From: Acidobacteriota bacterium
GTDB taxonomy: Bacteria; Acidobacteriota; G020349885
Length of the DNA: 46,020 nt
Assembly: GCA_020349885.1 (NCBI GenBank)
Contig: CP070701.1
Location: 1,779,469-1,825,488, forward strand
Direction: 5' to 3'
The translations under genes and the position numbers were made by a program. The notes below the pieces were generated by a model. The model was not told the DNA's origin and searched no databases. It worked only from the letters and a program-made list of their open reading frames with translations. Shown here one piece after another: positions 1 to 8,203 of the stretch (its first letter is position 1; the number at the start of each line of letters is the position of its first letter).

Positions 1-1331
1 AGAGCGGGTGGCTCCTCCTGGGCGTGACCGGCATGGGGTACCTTATCGGCGCCAAGGCGTTCTGGATCGCGTTCGGCGAGCTGATGGGCGAGTTCATCGC
101 GTGGACGGTGCTCGTCCGCCCCTTCAAGGCCGCCACGGACCACTACGGCTCTGTGACCGTGCCCGACTACCTCGAGTCCCGCTTCCGCGACACCCGCCAC
201 GTCCTCAGGTGGATATCGGCGGTGGTCATCGTGACCATGGTGGTGGCCTACCTGTCGGCGCAGCTGACCGCGACGGGGAAGGCGTTTCATTCCTTCCTGG
301 CGTGGGACAAAGCCACGGGGGCGGTCGTGGGGCTGGTCATCGTGGTCATCTACACCGTCGCCGGCGGGTTCCGCGCGGTTGCGTGGTCCGACCTCCTGCA
401 GGGCCTGATGATGGTGTTCGGCCTGGTGATAGTGCCCATCATCGCCATCTTCAAGCTCGGCGGGTGGGGAGTGATGGTGGAGCGCCTCCATGCGATCGAC
501 CCGGCGCTTCTGACGGCGTGGGGCGCCGAAGACTCCGTGCTCATCGGGCTCGGGGCCATCGTGGGCCTCATGGGGCCCGGGCTGGGCTTCCTCGGTTCCC
601 CGCAGCTCTTCGTGCGGTTCATCGCCGTCAAGTCGCGCAGGAAACTGCGGGCCGGGGCCGTCATCGCCGTCATATTCACCATACTGACCGACTGCGGCGC
701 CGTGCTGAGCGGCATGTCGGGCCGGGCCCTCATCGGGCCCCTCGGGGACCACGAGGCCGTGTACCCCACGCTGGTCAACACCCTGTTCGGCCCGGTGCTC
801 ACCGGCCTCCTCGTGGCCGTGGTGCTCGCGGCCATCATGTCCACCGCCGACTCGCTTCTCATCCTCTCCACCTCGGCGGTCGTGCGCGACGTGTACCAGA
901 AAATCTTCCGCCCCGAGGCCCCCCAGCGGGTCGTGGTGCGCCTGAGCCAGGCGCTTATCATCTCGATAGGGATCCTGAGCCTGGTCTTCGCGATCATCGC
1001 GCTGTACGTAGAGGGGCTGGTCTACTGGTTCGTGCTGTTCGCGTGGAGCGGCATCGCGGCGGCCTTCTGCCCGGTGATCATCCTCTCGCTCTTTTACCGG
1101 AAGATGAACCTCAAGGGGGCCGTAGCGGCCATGCTGGTCGGCATCCTGACCACCATCGTCTGGAACCTCACGCTGGGCTGGTTCCTGTACGAGATGGTCC
1201 CCGCGTTCGCCTTCTCGCTCGTCGCCGGCTACGTAGTGAGCATGCTGACCTCGTCGCCTGACGACGCGAAGTTGATGGATGGCAGCCAGCCGTCAGGGAT
1301 CAGCGGCCGGGGGATAGGGGATAGGGTTTAG
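1..1331 (+). CDS. Sodium:solute symporter (PutP-like), 5'-truncated by window edge
   Basis: This is an integral membrane Na+-coupled solute importer of the SSS family, closest in feel to the sodium/proline symporters. The reading frame is open from base 3 with no start needed, so the N-terminus lies outside the window. Visible family features are the SGWLLLGV and GMGYLIGAKAFW segments, the conserved TVPDYLESRF loop, and many hydrophobic helices up to about residue 400 including VIYTVAGGFRAVAWSDLLQG. The substrate cannot be fixed from sequence; proline is the best guess. The last 20 or so codons (DGSQPSGISGRGIGDRV) are not membrane-like and are encoded by an intergenic repeat also found at 14309, so the original C-terminus may have been replaced. 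The gene stands alone, followed by about 510 bases without a gene. Confidence 0.9.
   Translation, partial: SGWLLLGVTGMGYLIGAKAFWIAFGELMGEFIAWTVLVRPFKAATDHYGSVTVPDYLESRFRDTRHVLRWISAVVIVTMVVAYLSAQLTATGKAFHSFLAWDKATGAVVGLVIVVIYTVAGGFRAVAWSDLLQGLMMVFGLVIVPIIAIFKLGGWGVMVERLHAIDPALLTAWGAEDSVLIGLGAIVGLMGPGLGFLGSPQLFVRFIAVKSRRKLRAGAVIAVIFTILTDCGAVLSGMSGRALIGPLGDHEAVYPTLVNTLFGPVLTGLLVAVVLAAIMSTADSLLILSTSAVVRDVYQKIFRPEAPQRVVVRLSQALIISIGILSLVFAIIALYVEGLVYWFVLFAWSGIAAAFCPVIILSLFYRKMNLKGAVAAMLVGILTTIVWNLTLGWFLYEMVPAFAFSLVAGYVVSMLTSSPDDAKLMDGSQPSGISGRGIGDRV
1285..1301 (+). repeat. Intergenic repeat copy 1 (17-mer shared with 14309-14325)
   Basis: GCCAGCCGTCAGGGATC occurs identically here and at 14309-14325, each time just at the end of a gene and followed by TAGGGG-rich text. 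This copy is read as the last codons of the symporter. It belongs to the low-complexity TAGGGG/CAGTCAGGG class of dispersed repeats. Confidence 0.6.
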
Positions 1332-1390
1332 GGATTAGCAGTTAGGGGGTAGGGGCAAGCGAGTTCGGAGTTCAGGGGGGAGCCGTTAGC

Positions 1391-1420
1391 CTGTCATTCC
1401 GAGCCAAGTCGAGGAATCGA
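1391..1420. repeat. Dispersed GTCATTCCGAG-type repeat
   Basis: CTGTCATTCCGAGCCAAGTC followed by GAGGAATCGA resembles the GTCATTCCGAGCGAAGCGAGGAATC element seen between genes in many environmental bacterial genomes. The identification is by recall of the family; only one copy is visible here. Confidence 0.5.
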
Positions 1421-1651
1421 TTTCAGGGGTGCTTGGTGGGTCTTGCTCCGCTCGGAGCCCGTGGCTCCGTCCATGAGCAGCCTCTCTCCCGCCTTGAGTC
1501 TCTCCACAATGTCCCGTGACGGCATTGGTTGTTTCCTTACTTTTTGCTCCATACACTATACACTACTCGCCTTCGCGTAGCCGCTTCGGCGGAGCGAGGT
1601 ACTCCTGATTTCTGCTTCGGTTGGTGCGGGAAGGGGTTGGCGAGCGGAATT

Positions 1652-1676
1652 TTTCTTATCATATTCGTATAAGAAA
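1652..1676. promoter_or_regulatory. Perfect 8-bp inverted repeat (hairpin or operator)
   Basis: TTTCTTAT (1652-1659) and ATAAGAAA (1669-1676) are perfect inverted copies around a 9-base centre, directly upstream of the promoter at 1679-1706. It could be a hairpin or a regulator binding site. Confidence 0.45.
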
Positions 1677-1774
1677 GCTTGATTTTCCCGAATCCTTGTG
1701 TATACTGGTAATGCTTTTGCAATTAAAACAAATTGGGCCCATCAACTTGGGATGACGCCGAGCAGTATACGAAT
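1663..1774 (+). promoter_or_regulatory. Island promoter with operator-like GTATA repeats
   Basis: A sigma70-type promoter is visible: TTGATT (1679-1684), 16-base spacer, TATACT (1701-1706). Around it sit related palindromic words: ATTCGTATA (1663-1671) is the exact inverse of TATACGAAT (1766-1774), and GTATACTG (1700-1707), which overlaps the -10, is the exact inverse of CAGTATAC (1763-1770). Sites upstream, on and downstream of the -10 suggest repression by looping or cooperative binding of a dimeric regulator. This is inference. The transcript would have a leader of about 130 bases before the membrane-protein gene. Confidence 0.5.
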
Positions 1775-1842
1775 TATCTTGGAATCGCAAAGGATTTCAG
1801 TTAAACTTTTACCCCAGACAGATAGACAGAGGTAGGATCAAG

Positions 1843-2520
1843 ATGACTGATACTCGCGCTGAAACTCAGGCAGGAACACCAGGGCAGTCCGAAAATACTG
1901 CTCAAAATGATGCCCAGTTTCGGAAAAAGTTTCTGTTAATAATGTATCAGGAACTATGGAACAATATTAATCGTCACATCCTCGTGGTATGGCAGTCAGT
2001 TGGCGTCGTTGTTGGTGCCATAGCAATCTTCTCGCTTGTCGAGCGGCATGTCCTTACAGAAGAAATTGCGTCCATCTTGCTGATTCTTCTCTGTGCCTGG
2101 CTATTCGGTCATGCAATCGATGCGAATCTCTGGTTCAACAGGAACATCGCGATCGTCATCAACATAGAGAGAGAGTTCTTAAAAAGGGAAGATCTCAAGG
2201 ATATTCTTCCGTTTTTTAAAAAACATCCCAAAAAACGTGCTAGCTTAATGCACTTCAGGCTACAGGGATTTCTTGCTGCTGGGATTGCGGGTATAGCGCT
2301 TATCTATCATTTCGTGACTTGTGAGGCACCCGCGATTGAGGGAAGAATGATGCTGGAATTGTTCCTGTGGTGCTTACCTCTCATTATATTTTTTCTCTGT
2401 GTAGGTGGGTTGTGCGCCTTGTATTACACACGTGTCAAGAAATTTGAAGAACAACTCAACGAATCCCCGGGACTTGATATCGAAGCACTCAACAATAAGG
2501 CGAAGGAGGCACAACGATGA
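1843..2520 (+). CDS. Hypothetical four-helix membrane protein, first gene of the 7-deazaguanine/helicase-nuclease island
   Basis: I do not recognise a family. The 225-residue protein has a polar N-terminus of about 45 residues, then hydrophobic segments at roughly 46-67 (HILVVWQSVGVVVGAIAIF), 73-92, 142-160 and 173-193, giving a predicted four-helix inner-membrane protein. A charged cytoplasmic-type loop (INIEREFLKREDLKDILPFF) lies between helices 2 and 3, and the C-terminus is polar. The 2+2 helix pattern resembles small membrane partners found in defence islands (SLATT/RipA-like), but I cannot show homology. The start follows an AGGTAGGATC stretch. The stop overlaps the next gene in an ATGA, so it is translationally coupled to queD and probably works in the same system. 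Confidence 0.75.
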   Translation: MTDTRAETQAGTPGQSENTAQNDAQFRKKFLLIMYQELWNNINRHILVVWQSVGVVVGAIAIFSLVERHVLTEEIASILLILLCAWLFGHAIDANLWFNRNIAIVINIEREFLKREDLKDILPFFKKHPKKRASLMHFRLQGFLAAGIAGIALIYHFVTCEAPAIEGRMMLELFLWCLPLIIFFLCVGGLCALYYTRVKKFEEQLNESPGLDIEALNNKAKEAQR

Positions 2521-2903
2521 GCGGTAATCCTCGGTACGAAATCTATGTGCAAACACACTTTTCAGCAGCACACCATCTGCGAGGATACCCCGGCGAGTGT
2601 GAAAAGCCCCATGGCCACAATTGGATTGTAGATGTCTATGTTCTTTGTGAAGAACTTAATGAAGTAGGCATTGGGATTGATTTCAAAGACATAAAGGCTT
2701 CTGTAAAAGAAGTTCTGAAAAATCTTGACCATACTGATCTCAACGAACTTCCAGAGTTCCAAAATGAAAATCCTAGTTCAGAAAACATAGCAGCATACCT
2801 TTATCGTGAGCTTTCCCGGAAATTAAACAGTGGCCAAGTCCACATTTCCAAGGTCCGAGTCTGCGAGACGCCAGGCAGCGGCGCTTTTTATTGGGAGGAG
2901 TAA
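2517..2903 (+). CDS. queD: 6-carboxy-5,6,7,8-tetrahydropterin synthase (QueD/PTPS family)
   Basis: QueD converts 7,8-dihydroneopterin triphosphate to 6-carboxytetrahydropterin, the second step towards preQ0, the precursor of queuosine in tRNA and of 7-deazaguanines in DNA. The 128-residue protein has the usual family length. Zinc ligands H20 (in FSAAHH), H32 and H34 (PHGHNW), the catalytic C28 four residues before H32, D71-H72 (LDHTDLN), PSSENIA and the pterin-binding E117 (CETPG) are all present, so it should be active. It starts inside the stop codon of the membrane-protein gene (ATGA), and the dpdA-like gene starts 3 bases after its stop. No queC, queE or folE is in the window, so the rest of the pathway must be encoded elsewhere or the enzyme feeds on host intermediates. 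Confidence 0.92.
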   Translation: MSGNPRYEIYVQTHFSAAHHLRGYPGECEKPHGHNWIVDVYVLCEELNEVGIGIDFKDIKASVKEVLKNLDHTDLNELPEFQNENPSSENIAAYLYRELSRKLNSGQVHISKVRVCETPGSGAFYWEE

Positions 2904-2906
2904 GCA

Positions 2907-4658
2907 GTGAAAGCTTCGACTAACCTTCTTATACTTGCTTGCTCTCAGACTAAGAATCAGAACAGATCACCCGCCCCGGCTATTCATCTCTATGACGGCG
3001 TCAACTTTCGCGTCTTGAGAAAAATTCTCTTAAAACGCGGATGGCCGCCCGGACTGCAAATCAAGATTCTCTCGGCCAAGTACGGCTTGATCGACGCGAC
3101 CACGTTGATCGAACCCTACGAAATGCGACTTGACAAAGACGCGGCAAGAAAACTCAACAAGCGCACTCTGGCTGAACTTCGAAGAATCCCCGCACCTGCT
3201 ACGGTGTTCGTCAATCTTGGAAAGGATTACCTTCCTGCAGTGGATGGCTTGAAGAAGGTATTCAGACGCTCCAAAATCACCTTCGCTCCCGGCCCCATCG
3301 GTATGAAGATGAAGGCTATGAAGCAGTGGCTGGAGGGACTTCGATGCCGGACGGCAAGTGTGAAAGGCTGCTCGAAGAAAGCCCAGTCTTATCTGTACTT
3401 TTTTCCTGACTGGGATGATTTCATCTATGAACCCTTCAATTCCGACGAGGCCGAAGCCATCAAGGGAACGAAAACCTATGCGCATGAAGCCTGTGGTAAT
3501 CGCAGTCCGTTCAACGGCATCCTCTTGAGCTTATCCCACATCCACGTCGGGAAGGGAGCCCTTCACCGGTTGACTGATGGCCTTGACGGCCGCGTCCGGC
3601 TACGAAGACGCCTACGCATCCCCAGTGACATTCTCCTCCTAGGGGATTGCGGGGCATTCTCCTTTGTGGGTGAGGCCAAGCCGCCCTTCACGCCGGAGAG
3701 AGCCGCTGAGCTATATCACAAGTTCGGTTTCGACATGGGTGTCTCGGTCGATCACATCCCGTTACCTGAAATCTCAATTCGCCACGACGACGGTACCGTA
3801 CATAAGAAGACACTCTCAAAGAGTGCCCGATATGCTCGAATGCGTCTCACGCGAGACAATGCTGAGAAGTTCCTTCGAGTCTGCAAAAGGCGTCACTATG
3901 GCTTCACACCTATCGGTGTGATTCAAGGCATTGGCACGCGTTCGTATGTTGAGCGCGTACATGATTACCTCGACATGGGCTACGAGCATATAGCTCTCGG
4001 CGGGCTCGTTCCTCGGACGGACGATGACATTTTAGAAATCCTCTGTGCAGTTAGGAAAGCTTTGCAAACAAGGACCCGGACACGCCGGGAGAACGTGTGG
4101 CTGCATCTTTTTGGAATCCTGCGACCGAAGCTGCAGCCGATTTTCAGAGAGTTGGGGGTGTCGAGCTTTGACAGTGCTTCCTACTTCCGCAAGGCTTGGC
4201 TTCGTTCAGATCAGAACTACTTGGCTCCTGATGGTGGTCGCTGGTACGGAACCATTAGGGTTCCGATAAGCACCTCGAAGCGAATGCGCCTAGTAGCAGA
4301 TACAGATGGCCTTTCGGAAGAAGCCTTGGCAACAATGGAACGGCGCTGTCTAGATGCTATCAAAGCCTGCGATAAAAAACCGTCGGCCAAAACACTAGTG
4401 ACAAAAAGCATAAACCAGTATGGCCCACTGTTAGATCGTAAATATGAAGATAACCACTTTGCGGACAAGCACACGCAACTTCTCAAGGACCGACCTTGGC
4501 AAAAGTGCTCTTGCCCGTTCTGCAGAACCGCGGGCATTCATGTTGTTGTGTTTCGAGGCGCGAACCGCAACAAGCGTCGCTGGCTTCATAATACTTGGGT
4601 GTTTTACCATAGAGTGCTTCACGGTAAAAGCGTCTCGCATTCGGGCAACCTGGATTAA
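2907..4658 (+). CDS. dpdA: DpdA-like transglycosylase (TGT superfamily) with N-terminal DUF6884-like domain
   Basis: Proteins of this group exchange guanine for a 7-deazaguanine base; DpdA does so in DNA, classic TGT in tRNA. Residues about 1-140 resemble DUF6884 (ACSQTK at 11-16, ILSAKYGLI near 54-62, YEMRL at 71). Residues about 200-570 resemble TGT: D247 in LLGDCGAFSF matches the general acid/base aspartate, the QGIGTRSYVERVHDYLDMGY and ALGGLV segments match the substrate-binding strand, and D422 in SSFDSASYF matches the nucleophile. A zinc site is visible as C534-x-C536-x2-C539 followed by H561 or H568. It starts at GTG 2907, six bases after GGGAGGAG. Its neighbours (QueD before, helicase and nuclease after) favour action on DNA in a modification or defence system rather than tRNA queuosine. 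Assignment to DpdA rather than another TGT paralogue is likely but unproven. Confidence 0.8.
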   Translation: MKASTNLLILACSQTKNQNRSPAPAIHLYDGVNFRVLRKILLKRGWPPGLQIKILSAKYGLIDATTLIEPYEMRLDKDAARKLNKRTLAELRRIPAPATVFVNLGKDYLPAVDGLKKVFRRSKITFAPGPIGMKMKAMKQWLEGLRCRTASVKGCSKKAQSYLYFFPDWDDFIYEPFNSDEAEAIKGTKTYAHEACGNRSPFNGILLSLSHIHVGKGALHRLTDGLDGRVRLRRRLRIPSDILLLGDCGAFSFVGEAKPPFTPERAAELYHKFGFDMGVSVDHIPLPEISIRHDDGTVHKKTLSKSARYARMRLTRDNAEKFLRVCKRRHYGFTPIGVIQGIGTRSYVERVHDYLDMGYEHIALGGLVPRTDDDILEILCAVRKALQTRTRTRRENVWLHLFGILRPKLQPIFRELGVSSFDSASYFRKAWLRSDQNYLAPDGGRWYGTIRVPISTSKRMRLVADTDGLSEEALATMERRCLDAIKACDKKPSAKTLVTKSINQYGPLLDRKYEDNHFADKHTQLLKDRPWQKCSCPFCRTAGIHVVVFRGANRNKRRWLHNTWVFYHRVLHGKSVSHSGNLD

Positions 4659-4732
4659 GCAGGAAAATCTGCACGAAAACTCAGTAACTGTGCGGCGAGC
4701 AAACGCTGACAGAAGTTAACAGGAAATAACCC

Positions 4733-7168
4733 ATGGGTCCAAGCAGTAATAGGACAACCCAAGTTGGGGCTCGCTTTTTCGATATCCTCAATAACGTTCT
4801 CTCTCAGGCAGGGCGACGACCATTACCGTCAACTTGCCCTGAACGTTCAATCATAGAGGTTCTTGATACTGACCGCGTATTGCAGATACTGGCCGGTCCG
4901 GGGTCAGGCAAAACTGAAATGCTTACATGGCGAGTGTTATATGAACTTTTCGTTCTTGGAACACCGGCAACCCAACTTCTGGTAACGACATTTACTCGTC
5001 GTGCGGCAACAGAATTACAAGTTCGCCTTGTAGAACGCTGTGATGCTTTCATAGACCAAGCTCGTCGGCTAACGATTGTTATAGATGATCCGCATGTGCA
5101 TGACGTCCGCATCGGCACAATTCATAGTTTGTGCGACTCTTTACTTGCAGAGTTTAGCGATAGTTATGTGGCGGACGGTATTCAATTAATTGATGATGTA
5201 GAGTCTTCTGTCAGACTAGTCCGAAATTACCGCTTCGTTATTGGCTATTTAGCTGGCCGTCAACGATTACTTAATCGTTTACTGAACTACGAAGAGCTTG
5301 TGGCTCTTTTTCGGCCACCCTGGGATCAAGATTCTGCCTGGCCTGCAAACAATATGGAGCGAGTTGAATTTATCAAAACTTTGATCGCTCAACATATAGA
5401 AACATGGGAATCGCGATGTGCCGGGCCACCTAGATGCGACAATGGCGTGGAACAAGTTCATGGGATAACTGGCCTGACTGATGAGTTGGTTGAGCTCGAA
5501 CGGCGATGGAGAGAGGATCATCTCATTAGGAATAACTTGACTGATTTTACTACAATCCAGAAACTATTTCTCTTTCACCAAAATGACCTCCTTGCCCATT
5601 TTCGACATGTGTTTGTTGATGAATTTCAAGACACCAACCCAATCCAATTTATGATTCATACAGGATGGTTAAGAAATCCTTTAATGCGCCTTACTGTGGT
5701 TGGGGACGATGATCAGGCAATATACAGGTTTCGTGGTTCGGATCTAGCCTGCTTTCAAGGTATCGAACCTTTCTGCAAGCGGCACAGTATTTCGCACAGG
5801 CTTGAGCGTCTTGAAGTTAATCACCGAAGTACGAAAACCATAGTGGCCTTCACTCAGGCATTTCGCAACAGAACCATATTACCTTCACTGTCAATGCCGA
5901 AAAATATTCAGGCAGAGTCTAACGCACCGTCAGGAGCAGCAGTTCGACTGCTGGAAGGTTCCTGGCTGGAACTTTCGGAGGCAGTTGCAAGCGAACTTAA
6001 GCACTTGGGTGTTGGTCGAGTACCGATTACTGGACAGCAGATACCACCTTCAGTGGCCATTCTTCTTTTTAGTGCAAGCGAGCGTTCTTCACGTCGATAT
6101 GATTGGTCAGCACCAGCGCTCACGCTCCGACAAGCGGTGGAGAATAAAGATATTCGAGTGTATAACCCGCGGAATAAGACTGCCGCACAACCGGAAAGCC
6201 CGGTCGGTATGTTACTTGGTCTAATTTCATATCTTATCGATCCCATTACAGAAGAACCAGTGGGCAGAAACGGCAGACGTGTGATGGTATGGGCATCATC
6301 TGATGACCCAGACAAAAGCCGTGCAGCGTTGTCCCAACCACCAACCCATCTCATTAATCAAAAACACATAGATTTCCAGAAAAAATTCCGCAACGATGGA
6401 GGGCGTGGCATAGGACCAACACCTACAGACCGCCAACCACTGCTCCGACTTATTGATGATATCCGGGCTAATCTTGCCGCCCCCAATAGAAGAAGGCAAC
6501 CTAGATTAACGCTCGCAGGGTTGGTCTATCGTTTGCTGTCTCGACCTTTTTTTCGCAACTCGGGCTTCACGATGGAGATGTTTCGCCAAGCGCTTTTTAC
6601 CCAGTTGATGGAAGCAAACATCGCTCCGACGAGGCTGACAAGGGATTCTATAGATCAACCTCTTGAAGTAAGCATGCAAGGCAATAAATATGTATGGCCT
6701 GACCGTTTTTGGGATTTCCTCGGGTACTTCGGGGCGCTCGTGGGTAGTGCCGGAATGGATGATTTGGAGGTCGAATCGTTTGAGGATAATGCTGTTCTCC
6801 TTATTACGTTTCATCAGGCAAAAGGACTTGAATTCGATCATGTGTATGTTGCAGGCATGGGCCGTACCCCAGATATTACACCGGTTTTAAGAACTAAATT
6901 GTTCAGCGGTGAAAATACACGTTATCGTATAGTGAACGGAATCGCTACTACAAGAATTAAGATAGTAAAACAGTTATCAGAAGCAGATAGGGAGCGCGAG
7001 GTGTATGTTGCAATGACGCGTGCTCGCCAATCATTGACCTTGCTTAACGACCCCGCTGGATTTGCATACATGAACGAGAATCAGGCAATAAACCAACTGT
7101 TTCAGCAACGATCTGGGTCACCACATCCAGATGTCTCAACTGTAATAGTGAAGGAGTGGACCTTATGA
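4733..7168 (+). CDS. UvrD/PcrA-type SF1A DNA helicase of the island
   Basis: An ATP-driven 3'-5' DNA translocase or helicase is predicted. Motifs in order: Walker A GPGSGKT (55-61), TFTRRAATEL (motif Ia, 86-95), GTIHSLCD (128-135), Walker B VDEFQDT (295-301), GDDDQAIYRFRG (motif III, 324-335), NHRST (motif IV, 363-367), TFHQAKGLEFDHVYV (motif V, about 688-702) and VYVAMTRARQSL (motif VI, about 755-766). The 811 residues are in the range of UvrD/Rep proteins, but the 2B-like region (about 400-680) is divergent from housekeeping UvrD. The start follows AGGAAA. The stop overlaps the nuclease start as ATGA, a coupling that resembles AddA-AddB type helicase-nuclease pairs. Base composition is AT-richer than the chromosomal genes around the island, a sign of transfer. 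Confidence 0.9.
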   Translation: MGPSSNRTTQVGARFFDILNNVLSQAGRRPLPSTCPERSIIEVLDTDRVLQILAGPGSGKTEMLTWRVLYELFVLGTPATQLLVTTFTRRAATELQVRLVERCDAFIDQARRLTIVIDDPHVHDVRIGTIHSLCDSLLAEFSDSYVADGIQLIDDVESSVRLVRNYRFVIGYLAGRQRLLNRLLNYEELVALFRPPWDQDSAWPANNMERVEFIKTLIAQHIETWESRCAGPPRCDNGVEQVHGITGLTDELVELERRWREDHLIRNNLTDFTTIQKLFLFHQNDLLAHFRHVFVDEFQDTNPIQFMIHTGWLRNPLMRLTVVGDDDQAIYRFRGSDLACFQGIEPFCKRHSISHRLERLEVNHRSTKTIVAFTQAFRNRTILPSLSMPKNIQAESNAPSGAAVRLLEGSWLELSEAVASELKHLGVGRVPITGQQIPPSVAILLFSASERSSRRYDWSAPALTLRQAVENKDIRVYNPRNKTAAQPESPVGMLLGLISYLIDPITEEPVGRNGRRVMVWASSDDPDKSRAALSQPPTHLINQKHIDFQKKFRNDGGRGIGPTPTDRQPLLRLIDDIRANLAAPNRRRQPRLTLAGLVYRLLSRPFFRNSGFTMEMFRQALFTQLMEANIAPTRLTRDSIDQPLEVSMQGNKYVWPDRFWDFLGYFGALVGSAGMDDLEVESFEDNAVLLITFHQAKGLEFDHVYVAGMGRTPDITPVLRTKLFSGENTRYRIVNGIATTRIKIVKQLSEADREREVYVAMTRARQSLTLLNDPAGFAYMNENQAINQLFQQRSGSPHPDVSTVIVKEWTL

Positions 7169-8178
7169 ATGACGTGCTACAGGTTTCATATACTGGCGAC
7201 TTGTTGGCGCATCGCCGCTGCCCCCGGGCGTGGGCGTATGAGAAACACGCGCAATTCCATCCGTATGAACAAGTACAAGCGATGGAAGGAAGACTGATCC
7301 ACCACGCGATGGAATGGCTTACACGATGTTATCGGCAAAACCAAATTCATGCTAAACGTGCAGAATTAGAGATCCAGTTAAATAAGTTTTTCAGAGTGCT
7401 TTGGGCACATGGAATCCGCACCACCTTTCAATCCAAAGCTGAAACTATCGAGCGTGTTCTAAAGAATCTTTTCCCGCGTCGCCGTATGCATCCGGCTGTC
7501 AAGGCAGCTGTCGAAGGCGCAACACACACAGAGTATGAACTGCGCACTGTGCGGAAACTGATTGCGGCCGACTTTGGTGGCAAATCGAAGCTAATGTTGA
7601 TGGGCATCCTTGACCTCGTTGTTCAGAGCAATCAGCCGTTAAGATATTCTCGCACATGGGAATGGACGGATGAGGATCAACTTCGGGGGCGAGTGGCTAG
7701 AAGGATAACTCAAGCCCAAGTTAGTGAAACGGAGATATGGGAATACAAGGGGACGCAAGCAAACTCACCATACCTCTCGGATTTCATTCTGCAACTACTT
7801 ACCTACGCCAGCCTTTTTAGGGAAAGGACTGGGCATCTACCTGTGCGTTGCGTATTATTCTTCGTTAACGAAAGAACACAACAAGAACAATTGGTTGCAG
7901 TACCGATTACCAAGAAAATCGTCCGCCTTGCAGAGAGATGGACGTTTGAACAGGTGAGGGAATTGCGACGCACTGCTTTACAATTTGAGCATAACCCTAA
8001 TCAGGTGGACGGAGGTGATCTTGCAAGGCGACATAGACCTCTTAACCAACGTGTTGATGATGAGTTGAAGAAGCAGTGTACCGCATGCGGGCAGAGATTT
8101 GATTGTCAAGCTTATATTGCCCGCTTAGGAGGGAAAAACCATAGGGATGTTTCTGTTGTAAATGTCGATAAGAACTAA
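7165..8178 (+). CDS. PD-(D/E)XK nuclease of the RecB/Cas4/AddB type with iron-sulfur cysteines
   Basis: A RecB-family exonuclease is predicted. With the ATG start the protein has 337 residues. Visible are GRLIHHAME with H46, D150 in MGILDLV, E193-x-K195 in WEYKGT and the downstream Q210..Y214 (LQLLTY), which together form the nuclease site. C19 (RRCPRAW) together with C305-x2-C308-x5-C314 fits the four-cysteine 4Fe-4S clasp of AddB and Cas4 nucleases. ATG 7165 is chosen because it forms an ATGA overlap with the helicase stop and has GAAGGAG eight bases upstream; a GTG at 7156 is in frame but lies inside that ribosome binding site. It probably degrades DNA opened by the helicase, as the effector half of the island. 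No cas1/cas2 or repeat array is nearby, so it is not a CRISPR Cas4. Confidence 0.88.
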   Translation: MNDVLQVSYTGDLLAHRRCPRAWAYEKHAQFHPYEQVQAMEGRLIHHAMEWLTRCYRQNQIHAKRAELEIQLNKFFRVLWAHGIRTTFQSKAETIERVLKNLFPRRRMHPAVKAAVEGATHTEYELRTVRKLIAADFGGKSKLMLMGILDLVVQSNQPLRYSRTWEWTDEDQLRGRVARRITQAQVSETEIWEYKGTQANSPYLSDFILQLLTYASLFRERTGHLPVRCVLFFVNERTQQEQLVAVPITKKIVRLAERWTFEQVRELRRTALQFEHNPNQVDGGDLARRHRPLNQRVDDELKKQCTACGQRFDCQAYIARLGGKNHRDVSVVNVDKN

Positions 8179-8203
8179 CGACTAACCCCTAGCCCCTTTC
8201 TGA

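Larger units (their letters stand above)
1332..1842. other. Gene-free stretch: repeats, then island promoter region
   Basis: The first part carries TAGGGG-type repeats (1312-1356) and a copy of the dispersed GTCATTCCGAG...GAGGAATC repeat (1391-1420). From about 1640 the composition turns AT-rich and contains a hairpin, a promoter and operator-like inverted repeats. The 61-codon open frame on the minus strand (1537-1722) has no ribosome binding site or protein-like composition and was not accepted. Confidence 0.6.

Noticed and set aside
1537-1722. 61-codon minus-strand frame in the left flank of the island
   Set aside because: It overlaps the island promoter hairpin, has no ribosome binding site and shows no protein-like pattern.
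7165-8178. Cas4 of a CRISPR-Cas locus
   Set aside because: The fold fits Cas4-like nucleases, but there is no cas1/cas2 and no regularly spaced repeat array anywhere in the window.
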